Shown: in pieces, positions 8,196 through 15,739 of the stretch | Numbering within the stretch: the first letter of the stretch is position 1 | How the letters are laid out: each line of letters starts with the position of its first letter | Source: Paenibacillus sp. 1001270B_150601_E10 | Lineage (GTDB): Bacteria > Bacillota > Bacilli > Paenibacillales > Paenibacillaceae | Assembly (NCBI RefSeq): GCF_015558675.1 | Contig: NZ_JADMOL010000008.1 | Coordinates: forward strand, 118,336-176,223 | Length of the DNA: 57,888 nt | Direction: 5' to 3' | Translations under genes and position numbers: made by a program | Notes under the pieces: model-generated | What the model was told of the DNA's origin: nothing | The model's input: the letters and a program-made list of their open reading frames with translations, nothing else | Databases searched by the model: none

Positions 8196-9377
8196 TTATT
8201 CTCGGTGTTCAATATTTCTGATTAAGGGGTTAATTCGCAGTCCTAAACGTTGAATGTGAACATTTACAGATATCCGGCATTCCAATGTAGGAAACGTTCG
8301 TTCCGACCAACCATTTTTTACTTTTTTCCACAGTTCGGGCTGATATTGATGTACAATATTGCCAAATCCTATGATGTCTGTCTTTAAGCCTTGGAGCGTT
8401 TTGATGGAATCTTCAATCTCTTTTTTAATCTCCTCTTGAGTTAACTTTTCAAGTTTTAATATAACATTTGGATCCATCAGATCAATATTAGTTTCCACCT
8501 CACCTATATTGGCCTGCACCTGTAATTTAATATCCATTACGGGCTTTCCACCTACATTAAGGGCTTTGATCGATGCCCTAGATCGATAAGGCTCAATGCC
8601 TAAATTGCCTTTTTCTCCGTTTGCATCAATGCTCACAAGGGTTGACTTCACATTATTGAGCACCCACATTACTCCGCGACTTGATCTTGCATCCAGCCAA
8701 TGGACGAGCTTTCCTTCGCGCAGTATCCCTATCCCATTGGCAAGCGAGAGAGGTCCCTCTTGTGTAGCAATCACTTCGAATCCGTTGATCCATGCCTCTC
8801 TTCCCGAGGAAGCAAGTGTTCGAATAACTTGATAAAGCCTGCCGTCACTATTTTCTCCTAATAGTCTCTCCGTATTATTCAACAACCGCTTCACTTTTAT
8901 GGCGCTCACACGGTCAAGAATGGCTCCCGTATTTAGAAACCGCTCGGCTGTTATTCCCTTTGTCAGCACAATAGAAGAGGAACTCCTAAATTCACTGTCA
9001 CGCTCGATCCCGTCAAGAATGTGCGTAATTCCCTCTTCCCTAGCTAGATCCTCATGAATGGCAAGCAGCACGGCGTGGCCGTAATGAAGCTGCCTTGAGA
9101 TCATTTTACTAATTTTGCGAGATGCATAGAAGATATTATTCCCTTCAGCTGCATACGTAACGGTGCTTAATCCCCCACCTCCTCCGCTGCTGTTCCCGCC
9201 TGAAGAGATATTAGGATTCACGACCTGCACCGATACTCGATATTTTTCTTTTTGCCCAAGGTCAATTCCCATCCCCGTAACAAAGCCTGTTTGATTCAAC
9301 TCCCTAATATCATAGCATCCGGCCATGAAGAGTGTTGTAAATAGGAACATTAAAGCACTTATTATCCATTTTTTCAT
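8196..9377 (-). CDS. Ger(x)C family spore germination lipoprotein
   Basis: A 393-residue protein with a lipoprotein signal ending in FMAGC (cysteine 21), followed by YDIRELNQTGFVTGMGIDLG, the classic start of mature GerAC/GerBC proteins. GerC subunits are anchored in the inner membrane of the spore and form nutrient-germinant receptors with GerA and GerB subunits. ATG 9377 has AGGAG nine bases upstream. The gene follows gerA by 12 bases and is clearly co-transcribed with it. No GerB (APC-type permease) gene lies in or next to this operon. It is likely expressed in the forespore, but I could not identify a convincing sigma-G promoter. Confidence 0.92.
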   Translation of the reverse strand: MKKWIISALMFLFTTLFMAGCYDIRELNQTGFVTGMGIDLGQKEKYRVSVQVVNPNISSGGNSSGGGGGLSTVTYAAEGNNIFYASRKISKMISRQLHYGHAVLLAIHEDLAREEGITHILDGIERDSEFRSSSSIVLTKGITAERFLNTGAILDRVSAIKVKRLLNNTERLLGENSDGRLYQVIRTLASSGREAWINGFEVIATQEGPLSLANGIGILREGKLVHWLDARSSRGVMWVLNNVKSTLVSIDANGEKGNLGIEPYRSRASIKALNVGGKPVMDIKLQVQANIGEVETNIDLMDPNVILKLEKLTQEEIKKEIEDSIKTLQGLKTDIIGFGNIVHQYQPELWKKVKNGWSERTFPTLECRISVNVHIQRLGLRINPLIRNIEHRE

Positions 9378-9389
9378 AGGCTATAACTC

Positions 9390-10958
9390 CTAGCTCTTCG
9401 GTGAATTGGACTTGGACAACTTGGGCTTCATATATGTTAGCCATCTAGGCAGGAAAAATAATGTATCTTCATGGTCGGATCGTATGGTTGATGTAAATGG
9501 CGACATAAACGGCACTCCGAAAGACCGAAGACTGCAGAGATGTGCGCAGACAATAATCAAGGTCATTAAAATTCCATACAATCCAAGCGTAGCTGCGCTA
9601 ATCATAAGCACAAATCTTAGTAAGCGTGCAGATATAGCAAGACTAAAGCTTGGAGTAGCAAAGCTTGAAATCGCAGTAACCGATACGACGATAACCATTG
9701 CAGGTGAGACTAGTCCAGCTTGAACCGATGCTTGTCCGATAACGAGCGCCCCTACGATTGATACCGCTGGACCGATTGCCTTTGGCAGTCTTACTCCAGC
9801 CTCACGCAATATCTCAAACATGATTTCCATTAGCAGCGCCTCCGTAAAGCCTGAAAATGGAGTCGACTCCAACTGAGTCAGCAATGAAATAAGAAGCCAT
9901 GTTGGTATCATCTCTTGATGGAACGTCGTAGCAGCAATATATAAGGAAGGTCCAAGCATCGAAATTGTAAAAATGATTAGCCTTAAAAACCTCAGCGCAG
10001 TCGCTATATCGAATCGAGAATAATAATCCTCAACGACTTGAAAGAACTGATTAAACGTTACGGGAGCAATTAATGCAAACGGTGTTCCATCCACCAGGAT
10101 TACGATTTTTCCCTCCAGCAAATTAGCTGCTGCAGAATCTGGTCTTTCCGTCGTCACGATGGTTGGAAAAGGAGTTAAGTTTTGATCCTCTATGCATTTT
10201 TCGATGTAACCTGACTCTAGGACAGCATCAATTTTAATCTTTTTCAAACGAGATCGGACTTCGTTAATCACTTCTTCCCTCGCGATCCCCTTCATGTACA
10301 TAATGGCAACGTTTGTTTGTGTGATCTCTCCAATTTGCATAGTTTCTTGCCAGAGATTCGGGTTGCGAATTCTTCTGCGGATCATTGATGTGTTGGTTCG
10401 CAAGATCTCATTAAACCCTTCTCTCGGGCCTCGAATAACGACGTCTGTCTGTGGCTCATCAACGGATCGAGAGTTGCCTCCAATCGTACTCATGGAGACC
10501 ATCTGGTTCGTACCATGCAGCATCAATACGGATTGGCCAAGCAGTAAATTGCTGATCAGTGTGTTCCAATCCTTAACCATTTGTACTCCGCCTATTGGCA
10601 AATAGTGCTCCGTTATATACCTTAAGATCTGCTCGCGAGACATTTGCTCCGTCTGGAGCTGATCCTTCATTAGTTGCTGAATGATATCTTCCTGCACGAT
10701 ATCTTGATTCGCGAGACCATCTATGTATAAAATAGCCGCCCTCATGCGGATAGACGTATGGATAACAAATTGTCTTGATACGACATCAGAACTATGACCA
10801 AGCTGCTTCCGAACATATTCCAAATTGTAATCAAGATCTTTCGATGTGATCGGCATTGGCTTGGACTGCTTCTTCTGCCAGGAATCTAGATGCTCTGATG
10901 AATTCTCGTTGGAATTTGATTGTTTTGATTGCTGAAGATTCGAGTCTGATACATTCAT
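9390..10958 (-). CDS. GerA family spore germination receptor subunit
   Basis: About 522 residues: a soluble N-terminal half of about 300 residues with GerA patterns (DVVIRGPREGFNEILRTN, RIRNPNLWQETMQIG, ILVDGTPFALIAPV), followed by a membrane domain of about five helices (PSLYIAATTFHQEMIPT, FSGFTEALLMEIMFEILREAGVRLP). These are hallmarks of the GerA/SpoVAF family. The Q/S/N-rich first 40 residues are typical of linkers in this family. ATG 10958 is preferred: AAGGGGG lies seven bases upstream, and the earlier GTG/ATG options lack spacing. It leads the gerA-gerC operon. With gerB missing, an alternative is that the pair works with permease subunits encoded elsewhere. Confidence 0.92.
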   Translation of the reverse strand: MNVSDSNLQQSKQSNSNENSSEHLDSWQKKQSKPMPITSKDLDYNLEYVRKQLGHSSDVVSRQFVIHTSIRMRAAILYIDGLANQDIVQEDIIQQLMKDQLQTEQMSREQILRYITEHYLPIGGVQMVKDWNTLISNLLLGQSVLMLHGTNQMVSMSTIGGNSRSVDEPQTDVVIRGPREGFNEILRTNTSMIRRRIRNPNLWQETMQIGEITQTNVAIMYMKGIAREEVINEVRSRLKKIKIDAVLESGYIEKCIEDQNLTPFPTIVTTERPDSAAANLLEGKIVILVDGTPFALIAPVTFNQFFQVVEDYYSRFDIATALRFLRLIIFTISMLGPSLYIAATTFHQEMIPTWLLISLLTQLESTPFSGFTEALLMEIMFEILREAGVRLPKAIGPAVSIVGALVIGQASVQAGLVSPAMVIVVSVTAISSFATPSFSLAISARLLRFVLMISAATLGLYGILMTLIIVCAHLCSLRSFGVPFMSPFTSTIRSDHEDTLFFLPRWLTYMKPKLSKSNSPKS

Positions 10959-11065
10959 ATGACATCCCCCTTCCTTTACTCCCATTATTTGTTGGCAATC
11001 GCCTGATTATTCGGAGTTGTTCTCTGAAAAACTAAACCTATTCATTTTGAAAAGAGGGACGCCAA

Positions 11066-11335
11066 GTGAAATTATTTCTCATATGCTCGGTAGTTTATCT
11101 GCTTCATTTGGGGCTGTCGATGCTGATTGATCTACTCTCTGGATTTAGCTTACGTCAATCGTGGATTAATCAATTTGCTGTTCTGAATGCGTTGGATGCT
11201 GGAGAAATGATTGTTATGGCTTTAACGCTGCTCATCTTGACTGCTACGTTTTTCAGAAAAACAACCGCACAGATCAAAGAAAAAATCCATGCAGAGTTAG
11301 AGAATAACGTTGAACAGCAAAAAAGCGGACAATAA
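11066..11335 (+). CDS. Small two-helix membrane protein of unknown function
   Basis: An 89-residue protein with two hydrophobic segments (about residues 3-24 and 48-66) and a charged C-terminal tail (KTTAQIKEKIHAELENNVEQQKSGQ). It starts at GTG 11066 with AGAGGG upstream. It is divergent from gerA and convergent with the NAD(P)-binding protein. I do not recognise a family. Its position beside the ger operon might link it to sporulation, but nothing in the sequence proves that. Confidence 0.6.
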   Translation: MKLFLICSVVYLLHLGLSMLIDLLSGFSLRQSWINQFAVLNALDAGEMIVMALTLLILTATFFRKTTAQIKEKIHAELENNVEQQKSGQ

Positions 11336-11361
11336 AATGTCCGCCGTCTGCTTATCCTCTA

Positions 11362-12003
11362 TTATTCTGCTTCAGAGCTTACGGTAAAGCGAGTGTTCCG
11401 GTGCTTAGGCTCTTCAATCTCGTCCACTACAGCAATGGCGTAGTCCGCATAGCTGACATAGCTGTCTCCTTTGGCATTAACGAGCAGATTGTCTTTACCA
11501 AGCTGATATTGTCCAGTTCGCTTGCCATTCGGATCAAAGAATGCAGATGGACTCACAAATGTCCATTGAATGCCGCTCGTTGCTTCAAGATCCGCAAGGT
11601 TCTTCCCTTGGTTCATTGCCGTTGCCTTATACGCATCAGGGAAATCAGGAGTATCCATCACACGAAGGGTCTTTGCTTCATCCACAAACAAGCTTCCTGC
11701 TCCGCCAACGACGATCAATCTTGTATTTGGCGCTGCTTGTAATGCTTCAATCAGTACGCGTCCAACTTCTACGTGCTGCTCCTCTTGTCCTGCTGGGGCT
11801 CCAAATGCGTTGACCACAACATCAAATACTTTCAAGTCGTCTGAGGTCAACGTTAGAACATCCTTCTCGACAACCTTCACTTCAGAATTTGTAACCTTAG
11901 CTGCATGGCGTACGAGTGCCGTAACTTGATGTCCACGGTCCAATGCTTCCTTCATAATCAAGCTTCCTGCTTTGCCTGTTGCTCCAATAATCGCAATATT
12001 CAT
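11362..12003 (-). CDS. NAD(P)H-binding SDR-like protein (YwnB / Rrf2-linked reductase type)
   Basis: A 213-residue atypical short-chain dehydrogenase. It starts with MNIAIIGATGKAGSLIMKEAL, a GxxGxxG nucleotide-binding loop, and contains VFDVVVNAFGAP and RLIVVGGAGSLFVDE, as in YwnB-like proteins and the so-called Rrf2-linked NADH-flavin reductases. It lacks a classical SDR YxxxK, as usual for the family. The role is probably a stress-related quinone or flavin reductase, inferred from the family only. ATG 12003 has GGAGG nine bases upstream. Expression is probably controlled through two nearly identical 19-bp palindromes at its promoter, an arrangement typical of a repressor responding to oxidative or electrophile stress. 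No regulator gene is adjacent. Confidence 0.85.
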   Translation of the reverse strand: MNIAIIGATGKAGSLIMKEALDRGHQVTALVRHAAKVTNSEVKVVEKDVLTLTSDDLKVFDVVVNAFGAPAGQEEQHVEVGRVLIEALQAAPNTRLIVVGGAGSLFVDEAKTLRVMDTPDFPDAYKATAMNQGKNLADLEATSGIQWTFVSPSAFFDPNGKRTGQYQLGKDNLLVNAKGDSYVSYADYAIAVVDEIEEPKHRNTRFTVSSEAE

Positions 12004-12043
12004 CTGTACTTCCTCCTCAATTATATGTTAATAAATATTTTTA

Positions 12044-12073
12044 ATGTAACTATTGTGGTTACATCAAAGTCAA
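12044..12073 (-). promoter_or_regulatory. Promoter of the NAD(P)H-binding protein gene
   Basis: Minus strand: a -35 of TTGACT at 12073-12068 and a weak -10 (TTACAT at 12049-12044, 18-base spacer). The operator at 12045-12063 covers the spacer and -10, so a bound repressor would block polymerase. Confidence 0.5.
12045..12063. promoter_or_regulatory. Palindromic operator 1
   Basis: TGTAACTATTGTGGTTACA is an imperfect 19-bp palindrome. It differs at two positions from the site 59 bp upstream. Confidence 0.65.
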
Positions 12074-12103
12074 TAATAAAACGACCATAACCGCCGATGT
12101 CGT

Positions 12104-12122
12104 TGTAACTATTATAGTTACA
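12104..12122. promoter_or_regulatory. Palindromic operator 2
   Basis: TGTAACTATTATAGTTACA is a palindrome with perfect nine-base arms around a central T. It lies upstream of the -35. The 59-bp centre-to-centre distance from operator 1 (between five and six helical turns) would allow cooperative or looped binding. Confidence 0.7.
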
Positions 12123-12242
12123 CCCCTTGCTGTTTGTCAATGCTATTTTTAAAAAAATGTTTAGGTTTAGAATCAGAGCTTCGTTGCTCGGATCAAAAAA
12201 GTGAACCCAGTATATCATTTGTGGATTTCTCTTTTTCATACG

Positions 12243-12272
12243 AAAAAACCTCCCTTAGCATTAAGGAAGGTT
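12243..12272 (-). terminator. Intrinsic terminator of the sigma factor gene
   Basis: Minus strand: AACCTtCCTTA pairs with TAAGGgAGGTT across an ATGC loop, then six Ts in total. Confidence 0.8.
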
Positions 12273-12306
12273 AAATACGATGTTTGTTCTATTCATAGTT
12301 AGATTA

Positions 12307-13071
12307 TTAGGCTGCGGTACCAAACCAATGGCAGGAAGGTGATTCTATACTTAAGTCAACAGCTTTGTTCACATGCTCGCTTCGTTTATTCACGATCCCT
12401 TTCGCCGTGATGATCGCCGTTTCCGCATCCATGCCGTCCATCTGTACAAGTGCTATTAGCTGAAAGACATCGCCTTGCTGATAGGCCAATGCCATCTGGT
12501 GCAGCAGCATTTTCGTCGCTTCGGATTGCGGATCATCCCAGGTTAAAGCAACAAGCTCTTTTCTGACATGAAGCAAAGATGACCTTGCTCGCAGAAGCGA
12601 AGCTTTAACAGCCCCTTCTGTAAGTTTGAGCATTAGGGCTGTTTCCTTGGCGCTGTACGCGTATACCTCCCGTAATAAGAATACTGCCATCTGCTGCTTC
12701 GTCAAATGCTTCATGAGCAAGCTGAGCAATGACGCCACTGTCAAACTCGTATCCTGCTCTCCAGCTTCGTAAGCCTTGTCATGGTGCATCCAAGGTGACA
12801 CCTTCTGTTCAAGCTGTTTACGACGCAAGCGATCTTTCCAAGCGTTGCTCGCAATTGTGATTAACCATGCCTCGACATTGTTATGGCTCAGGCTTGGATC
12901 TCGCTGGAGCGCTTTTTGCCATGTATCCTGTATTAAATCATCTGCTTCCCACGATGAGCGGGTCACAGACAGACAGTATTTGGTTAATGAATTTTGAAGC
13001 TTCAACCAATCTATCGGCAGTTGTCCCTGAATAATGGACGCCGCGCTTTCATACTCATTGGCCATCGCCAT
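12307..13071 (-). CDS. ECF-type RNA polymerase sigma factor with C-terminal extension
   Basis: A 254-residue protein. Region 2 is visible at about residues 25-95 (SWEADDLIQDTWQKAL, then WLITIASNAWKDRLRR). Region 4 is at about 130-180 (LTKQQMAVFLLREVYAYSAKETALMLKLTEGAVKASLLRARSSL), an HTH that would contact the -35. About 70 further residues follow, longer than a minimal ECF sigma factor, and may act as a built-in regulatory tail. GAGGTGA lies just before ATG 13071; an in-frame ATG six bases on (13065) is equally possible. No anti-sigma gene is adjacent: the next genes are clpP, divergent, and the reductase behind a terminator. The target regulon is unknown. Confidence 0.82.
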   Translation of the reverse strand: MAMANEYESAASIIQGQLPIDWLKLQNSLTKYCLSVTRSSWEADDLIQDTWQKALQRDPSLSHNNVEAWLITIASNAWKDRLRRKQLEQKVSPWMHHDKAYEAGEQDTSLTVASLLSLLMKHLTKQQMAVFLLREVYAYSAKETALMLKLTEGAVKASLLRARSSLLHVRKELVALTWDDPQSEATKMLLHQMALAYQQGDVFQLIALVQMDGMDAETAIITAKGIVNKRSEHVNKAVDLSIESPSCHWFGTAA

Positions 13072-13245
13072 CTCACCTCTTTTAACAAAATATCTGTTTC
13101 ATGATGACCTTTCCCATATGAAGTAAACGAATAAGACCTTCTAAAAGATACGGCAGATCATCAATTTTTTTATTATATTTGCAGCGTATCCTTTTGAAGC
13201 GCTCCTTCGTTTTCCTTGTACATTCAATGGAAAGGCGTGAAGCGA

Positions 13246-13836
13246 ATGAGCAGCATCATCCCTTATGTGGTGGAACAAAGCAACCGCGGTGAACGCACCT
13301 ACGATATTTACTCCAGATTGCTTATGGATCGTATTGTATTCATAGGGTCTCCTATTGATGACCATGTAGCCAATAGTACGATCGCCCAGCTTTTATTTTT
13401 GACGGCAGAGGATTCAGAAAAGGATATTTATATGTATATTAACAGTCCAGGAGGATCGACAACAGCTGGCTTTGCCATTTATGACACCATGCAGTATGTC
13501 AAGGCTCCCGTCCATACGATCTGCGTTGGATTTGCAGCTTCGTTTGCCGCTATCCTGCTTCTAGCTGGCCATAAAGGAAAGCGCTATGCGCTGCCGAACA
13601 GTGAGATCATGATACACCAACCGCATGGCGGTGCACAAGGACAGGCTAGCGACATTGCGATTAGCGCCCAGCGCATCATCCGTACCCGCGAACGCTTGAA
13701 TGCCATAGCAGCTGAACGAACTGGCCAACCGCTGAAGCGCATTGAGAAAGACATGGACCGAGATACGTTCATGAGTGCAGAAGAGGCGCTTGAATACGGG
13801 ATAATAGACAAGGTCATCACTTCGTTTACCCTATAA
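13246..13836 (+). CDS. clpP: ClpP-family serine protease subunit (probable paralogue)
   Basis: A 196-residue ClpP-like peptidase of normal length. The catalytic triad is complete: Ser99 in [11 protein letters not shown], His124 in [10 protein letters not shown] and Asp173 in [31 protein letters not shown] matches the family. ClpP forms tetradecameric barrels that degrade proteins unfolded by ClpX or ClpC. The text around the serine (AASFAA instead of the usual AASMGA) and the short N-terminal region suggest a second, divergent ClpP rather than the housekeeping copy, but this needs a genome comparison. ATG 13246 is preferred over the upstream frame because AGG lies nine bases before it. It is divergent from the sigma factor gene and is followed by a perfect 40-bp palindrome. 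Confidence 0.88.
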   Translation: MSSIIPYVVEQSNRGERTYDIYSRLLMDRIVFIGSPIDDHVANSTIAQLLFLTAEDSEKDIYMYINSPGGSTTAGFAIYDTMQYVKAPVHTICVGFAASFAAILLLAGHKGKRYALPNSEIMIHQPHGGAQGQASDIAISAQRIIRTRERLNAIAAERTGQPLKRIEKDMDRDTFMSAEEALEYGIIDKVITSFTL

Positions 13837-13843
13837 TCTTGCA

Positions 13844-13883
13844 ACAGATAAAGACTGCGGCAGCTGCCGCAGTCTTTATCTGT
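13844..13883. terminator. Perfect 40-bp palindrome, probable bidirectional terminator
   Basis: Two 20-base arms match exactly with no spacer (arm ACAGATAAAGACTGCGGCAG and its reverse complement). It sits between convergent clpP and the MFS gene. The T tract is short (TTTATCTGT), so strength comes from the stem. Confidence 0.7.
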
Positions 13884-13907
13884 CAATCAATGATGGACAT
13901 GCCTTGA

Positions 13908-15113
13908 CTAAGAAGCTTGCTCACGGCTTGCCGTCTTGTTCGAATCCTTTTTGAGAAACATCCCTATTAAATAAACGATAAGAAACAACAGCATAAAGCC
14001 TGCTGAATATCGGTACATGGTCGGATAGTTCGTCGCAGTAGAAATGGCTCCAAGCAGAATTGCGCCTCCCGCAACCCCTAAGTCAGTCGAATTGTAGAAC
14101 ATACTATTGGCCATGCTATGCTGCGCTTGCGGCACGAGTCTCAGCATCCAAGCTTGAATCGTCGGCTGAATGGCCCCAAAGCCAAGCCCATACAATAATG
14201 CCGAGACAATCAGCATTTGGACATTCGTGGTAATCGAAAGGATAACCATACTCGCGATGACGAATAGAGCTGCAGGAATGAGCACTGCCCCATGACCTTT
14301 GCTGTCAAACAACCGCCCAGAAATCGGACGAATCAGGATGATTGTTACTGCATTGAATAAAAAGAACAAGCCTACCTGCTCGATATGAAGCTCCTGCCCG
14401 AATAAAGCAATAAAGCTCAGCACACCGCTGTAGGTCACAGACAACAGCGTGTTCAGAATGGCAGGCGCAATCAGCTTCTTATTAAATGGCTGCTTTGGAT
14501 GCAGCGTCATGCCAAGCTTGGCGCTTTGATGTCTCGGGTCAGGAGGTGTGGATCTTGTTACGAACATAATCGGAATAATGGCAATAGCCGCCACCATTCC
14601 TAAGATGGATAATGTGCCAAAGCCCGCATGATTCATTACATTAAGCCCGATCATGGGCCCTATCGACATTGCAAGACTTGTAGACAGGCCGAAATAACCA
14701 ATGCCCTCCCCCATTCTCGTTCGAGGAATGATCTGAGATACCATTGTCGGAATGATGGTACTCGAAATACCAAAGCCAAGTCCGTAAATGACTCGGAGTG
14801 TCAAGAGGGATTGAATCGTGCCCGCAAGAACATATACGCCAGTAATAACACCAGCGATTATAAGTCCAACGAAGAGCAGAAACGAACGAGGGATTCGCTT
14901 CAATAGCTCTGCTGTCAAAAATCGTGAAATAATAGCCGAAATCGCAAACAAGCTCGTCACCAAACTAACGGTAATATCGTCAGCTTGGAATTGGTTTTTC
15001 ACATAGGCCGGAAAAGAGGAGAGCAGCATTTGCAGATTCAGAAATAGTAAAAACGAACAGCATGTTAAGGTAATAAATGATTTCGTCCAAAGACGAGGTG
15101 TAGCATCTTGCAC
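13908..15113 (-). CDS. Major facilitator superfamily transporter
   Basis: A 401-residue protein with 12 predicted membrane helices. GLGFGISSTIIPTMVSQIIPRTRMGEGIGYFGLSTSLAMSIGPMIG is a typical MFS repeat with the drug-exporter style motif C (helix 5). LFDSKGHGAVLIPAAL matches the loop 8-9 motif. It resembles YfmO/YwoG-like multidrug exporters. It is the second gene of an operon with a MarR regulator, 11-12 bases behind it, which is the usual arrangement for an inducible efflux pump. The substrate is unknown. Confidence 0.88.
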   Translation of the reverse strand: MQDATPRLWTKSFITLTCCSFLLFLNLQMLLSSFPAYVKNQFQADDITVSLVTSLFAISAIISRFLTAELLKRIPRSFLLFVGLIIAGVITGVYVLAGTIQSLLTLRVIYGLGFGISSTIIPTMVSQIIPRTRMGEGIGYFGLSTSLAMSIGPMIGLNVMNHAGFGTLSILGMVAAIAIIPIMFVTRSTPPDPRHQSAKLGMTLHPKQPFNKKLIAPAILNTLLSVTYSGVLSFIALFGQELHIEQVGLFFLFNAVTIILIRPISGRLFDSKGHGAVLIPAALFVIASMVILSITTNVQMLIVSALLYGLGFGAIQPTIQAWMLRLVPQAQHSMANSMFYNSTDLGVAGGAILLGAISTATNYPTMYRYSAGFMLLFLIVYLIGMFLKKDSNKTASREQAS

Positions 15114-15124
15114 AGTAATCTCCC

Positions 15125-15571
15125 CTATTCTCCATCCTGCAGCTTCGTAAAATGAATGTTAATCTGCTGCAATAAGCGTATAAGCTGATTGTATTCTTCT
15201 TCTGTCATGGCATTCTTCGCTTCGTTGATAACCTCCATCTCATATCCGATTGTCTCTTGAATGAGTGAATGTCCTTTGTCTGTTGCCACTACAAGGACAG
15301 AACGCTTATCCTTCTCACCGTTCTGTCTTCTAATAAGACCCTTTGCTTCAAGATGCTGAAGCAGCCTGGTCGTAGTCGGCTTATCCTTTCCTGTCCGATC
15401 ACCGATCACCTTTTGAATAAGTCCATTCTCGCTAGCTACTTGGTATAAGACGGACCATTGTTCAGATGTAATGTCGTAAGGCTTCAGCTTCTGCATGAAG
15501 CGATTTGAAATATGTCGGTAAGCAATTCCTAATAGAAAGCCTGCCGATTGATCCAAGTACGTATTGTCCAT
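15125..15571 (-). CDS. MarR family transcriptional regulator
   Basis: A 148-residue winged-helix regulator. QWSVLYQVASENGLIQKVIGDRTGKDKPTTTRLLQHLEAKGLIRR covers the HTH, and QNGEKDKRSVLVVATDKG is the wing. It most likely represses its own operon with the MFS exporter. The start ATG 15571 has GGAAGG seven bases upstream; the longer frame to 15604 has no ribosome binding site and would run close to the operator at 15607-15624. The effector is unknown. Confidence 0.9.
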   Translation of the reverse strand: MDNTYLDQSAGFLLGIAYRHISNRFMQKLKPYDITSEQWSVLYQVASENGLIQKVIGDRTGKDKPTTTRLLQHLEAKGLIRRQNGEKDKRSVLVVATDKGHSLIQETIGYEMEVINEAKNAMTEEEYNQLIRLLQQINIHFTKLQDGE

Positions 15572-15606
15572 ATCAAGACCTTCCTTAATCTCAATCCTAA
15601 TCATTT

Positions 15607-15624
15607 TAGTTGTCTAAACAACTA
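15607..15624. promoter_or_regulatory. MarR-type operator
   Basis: TAGTTGT-N4-ACAACTA, a perfect seven-base inverted repeat 36 bases upstream of the marR start. Its spacing and form fit autoregulation of the marR-MFS operon. Confidence 0.75.
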
Positions 15625-15739
15625 TATCTTACGTTCTTTTCATTTGTCAATACAACAACATTTTGCGATCTCCAACCAACAGTTCTGTTTCAGCCTTGTA
15701 CTTATAATAAAGCTAAATACATAACGGAGGTGTTATCGA

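Noticed and set aside
12021-12239. Minus-strand open frame of 72 codons upstream of the YwnB-like gene
   Set aside because: It covers both operators and the promoter and has no recognisable protein features.
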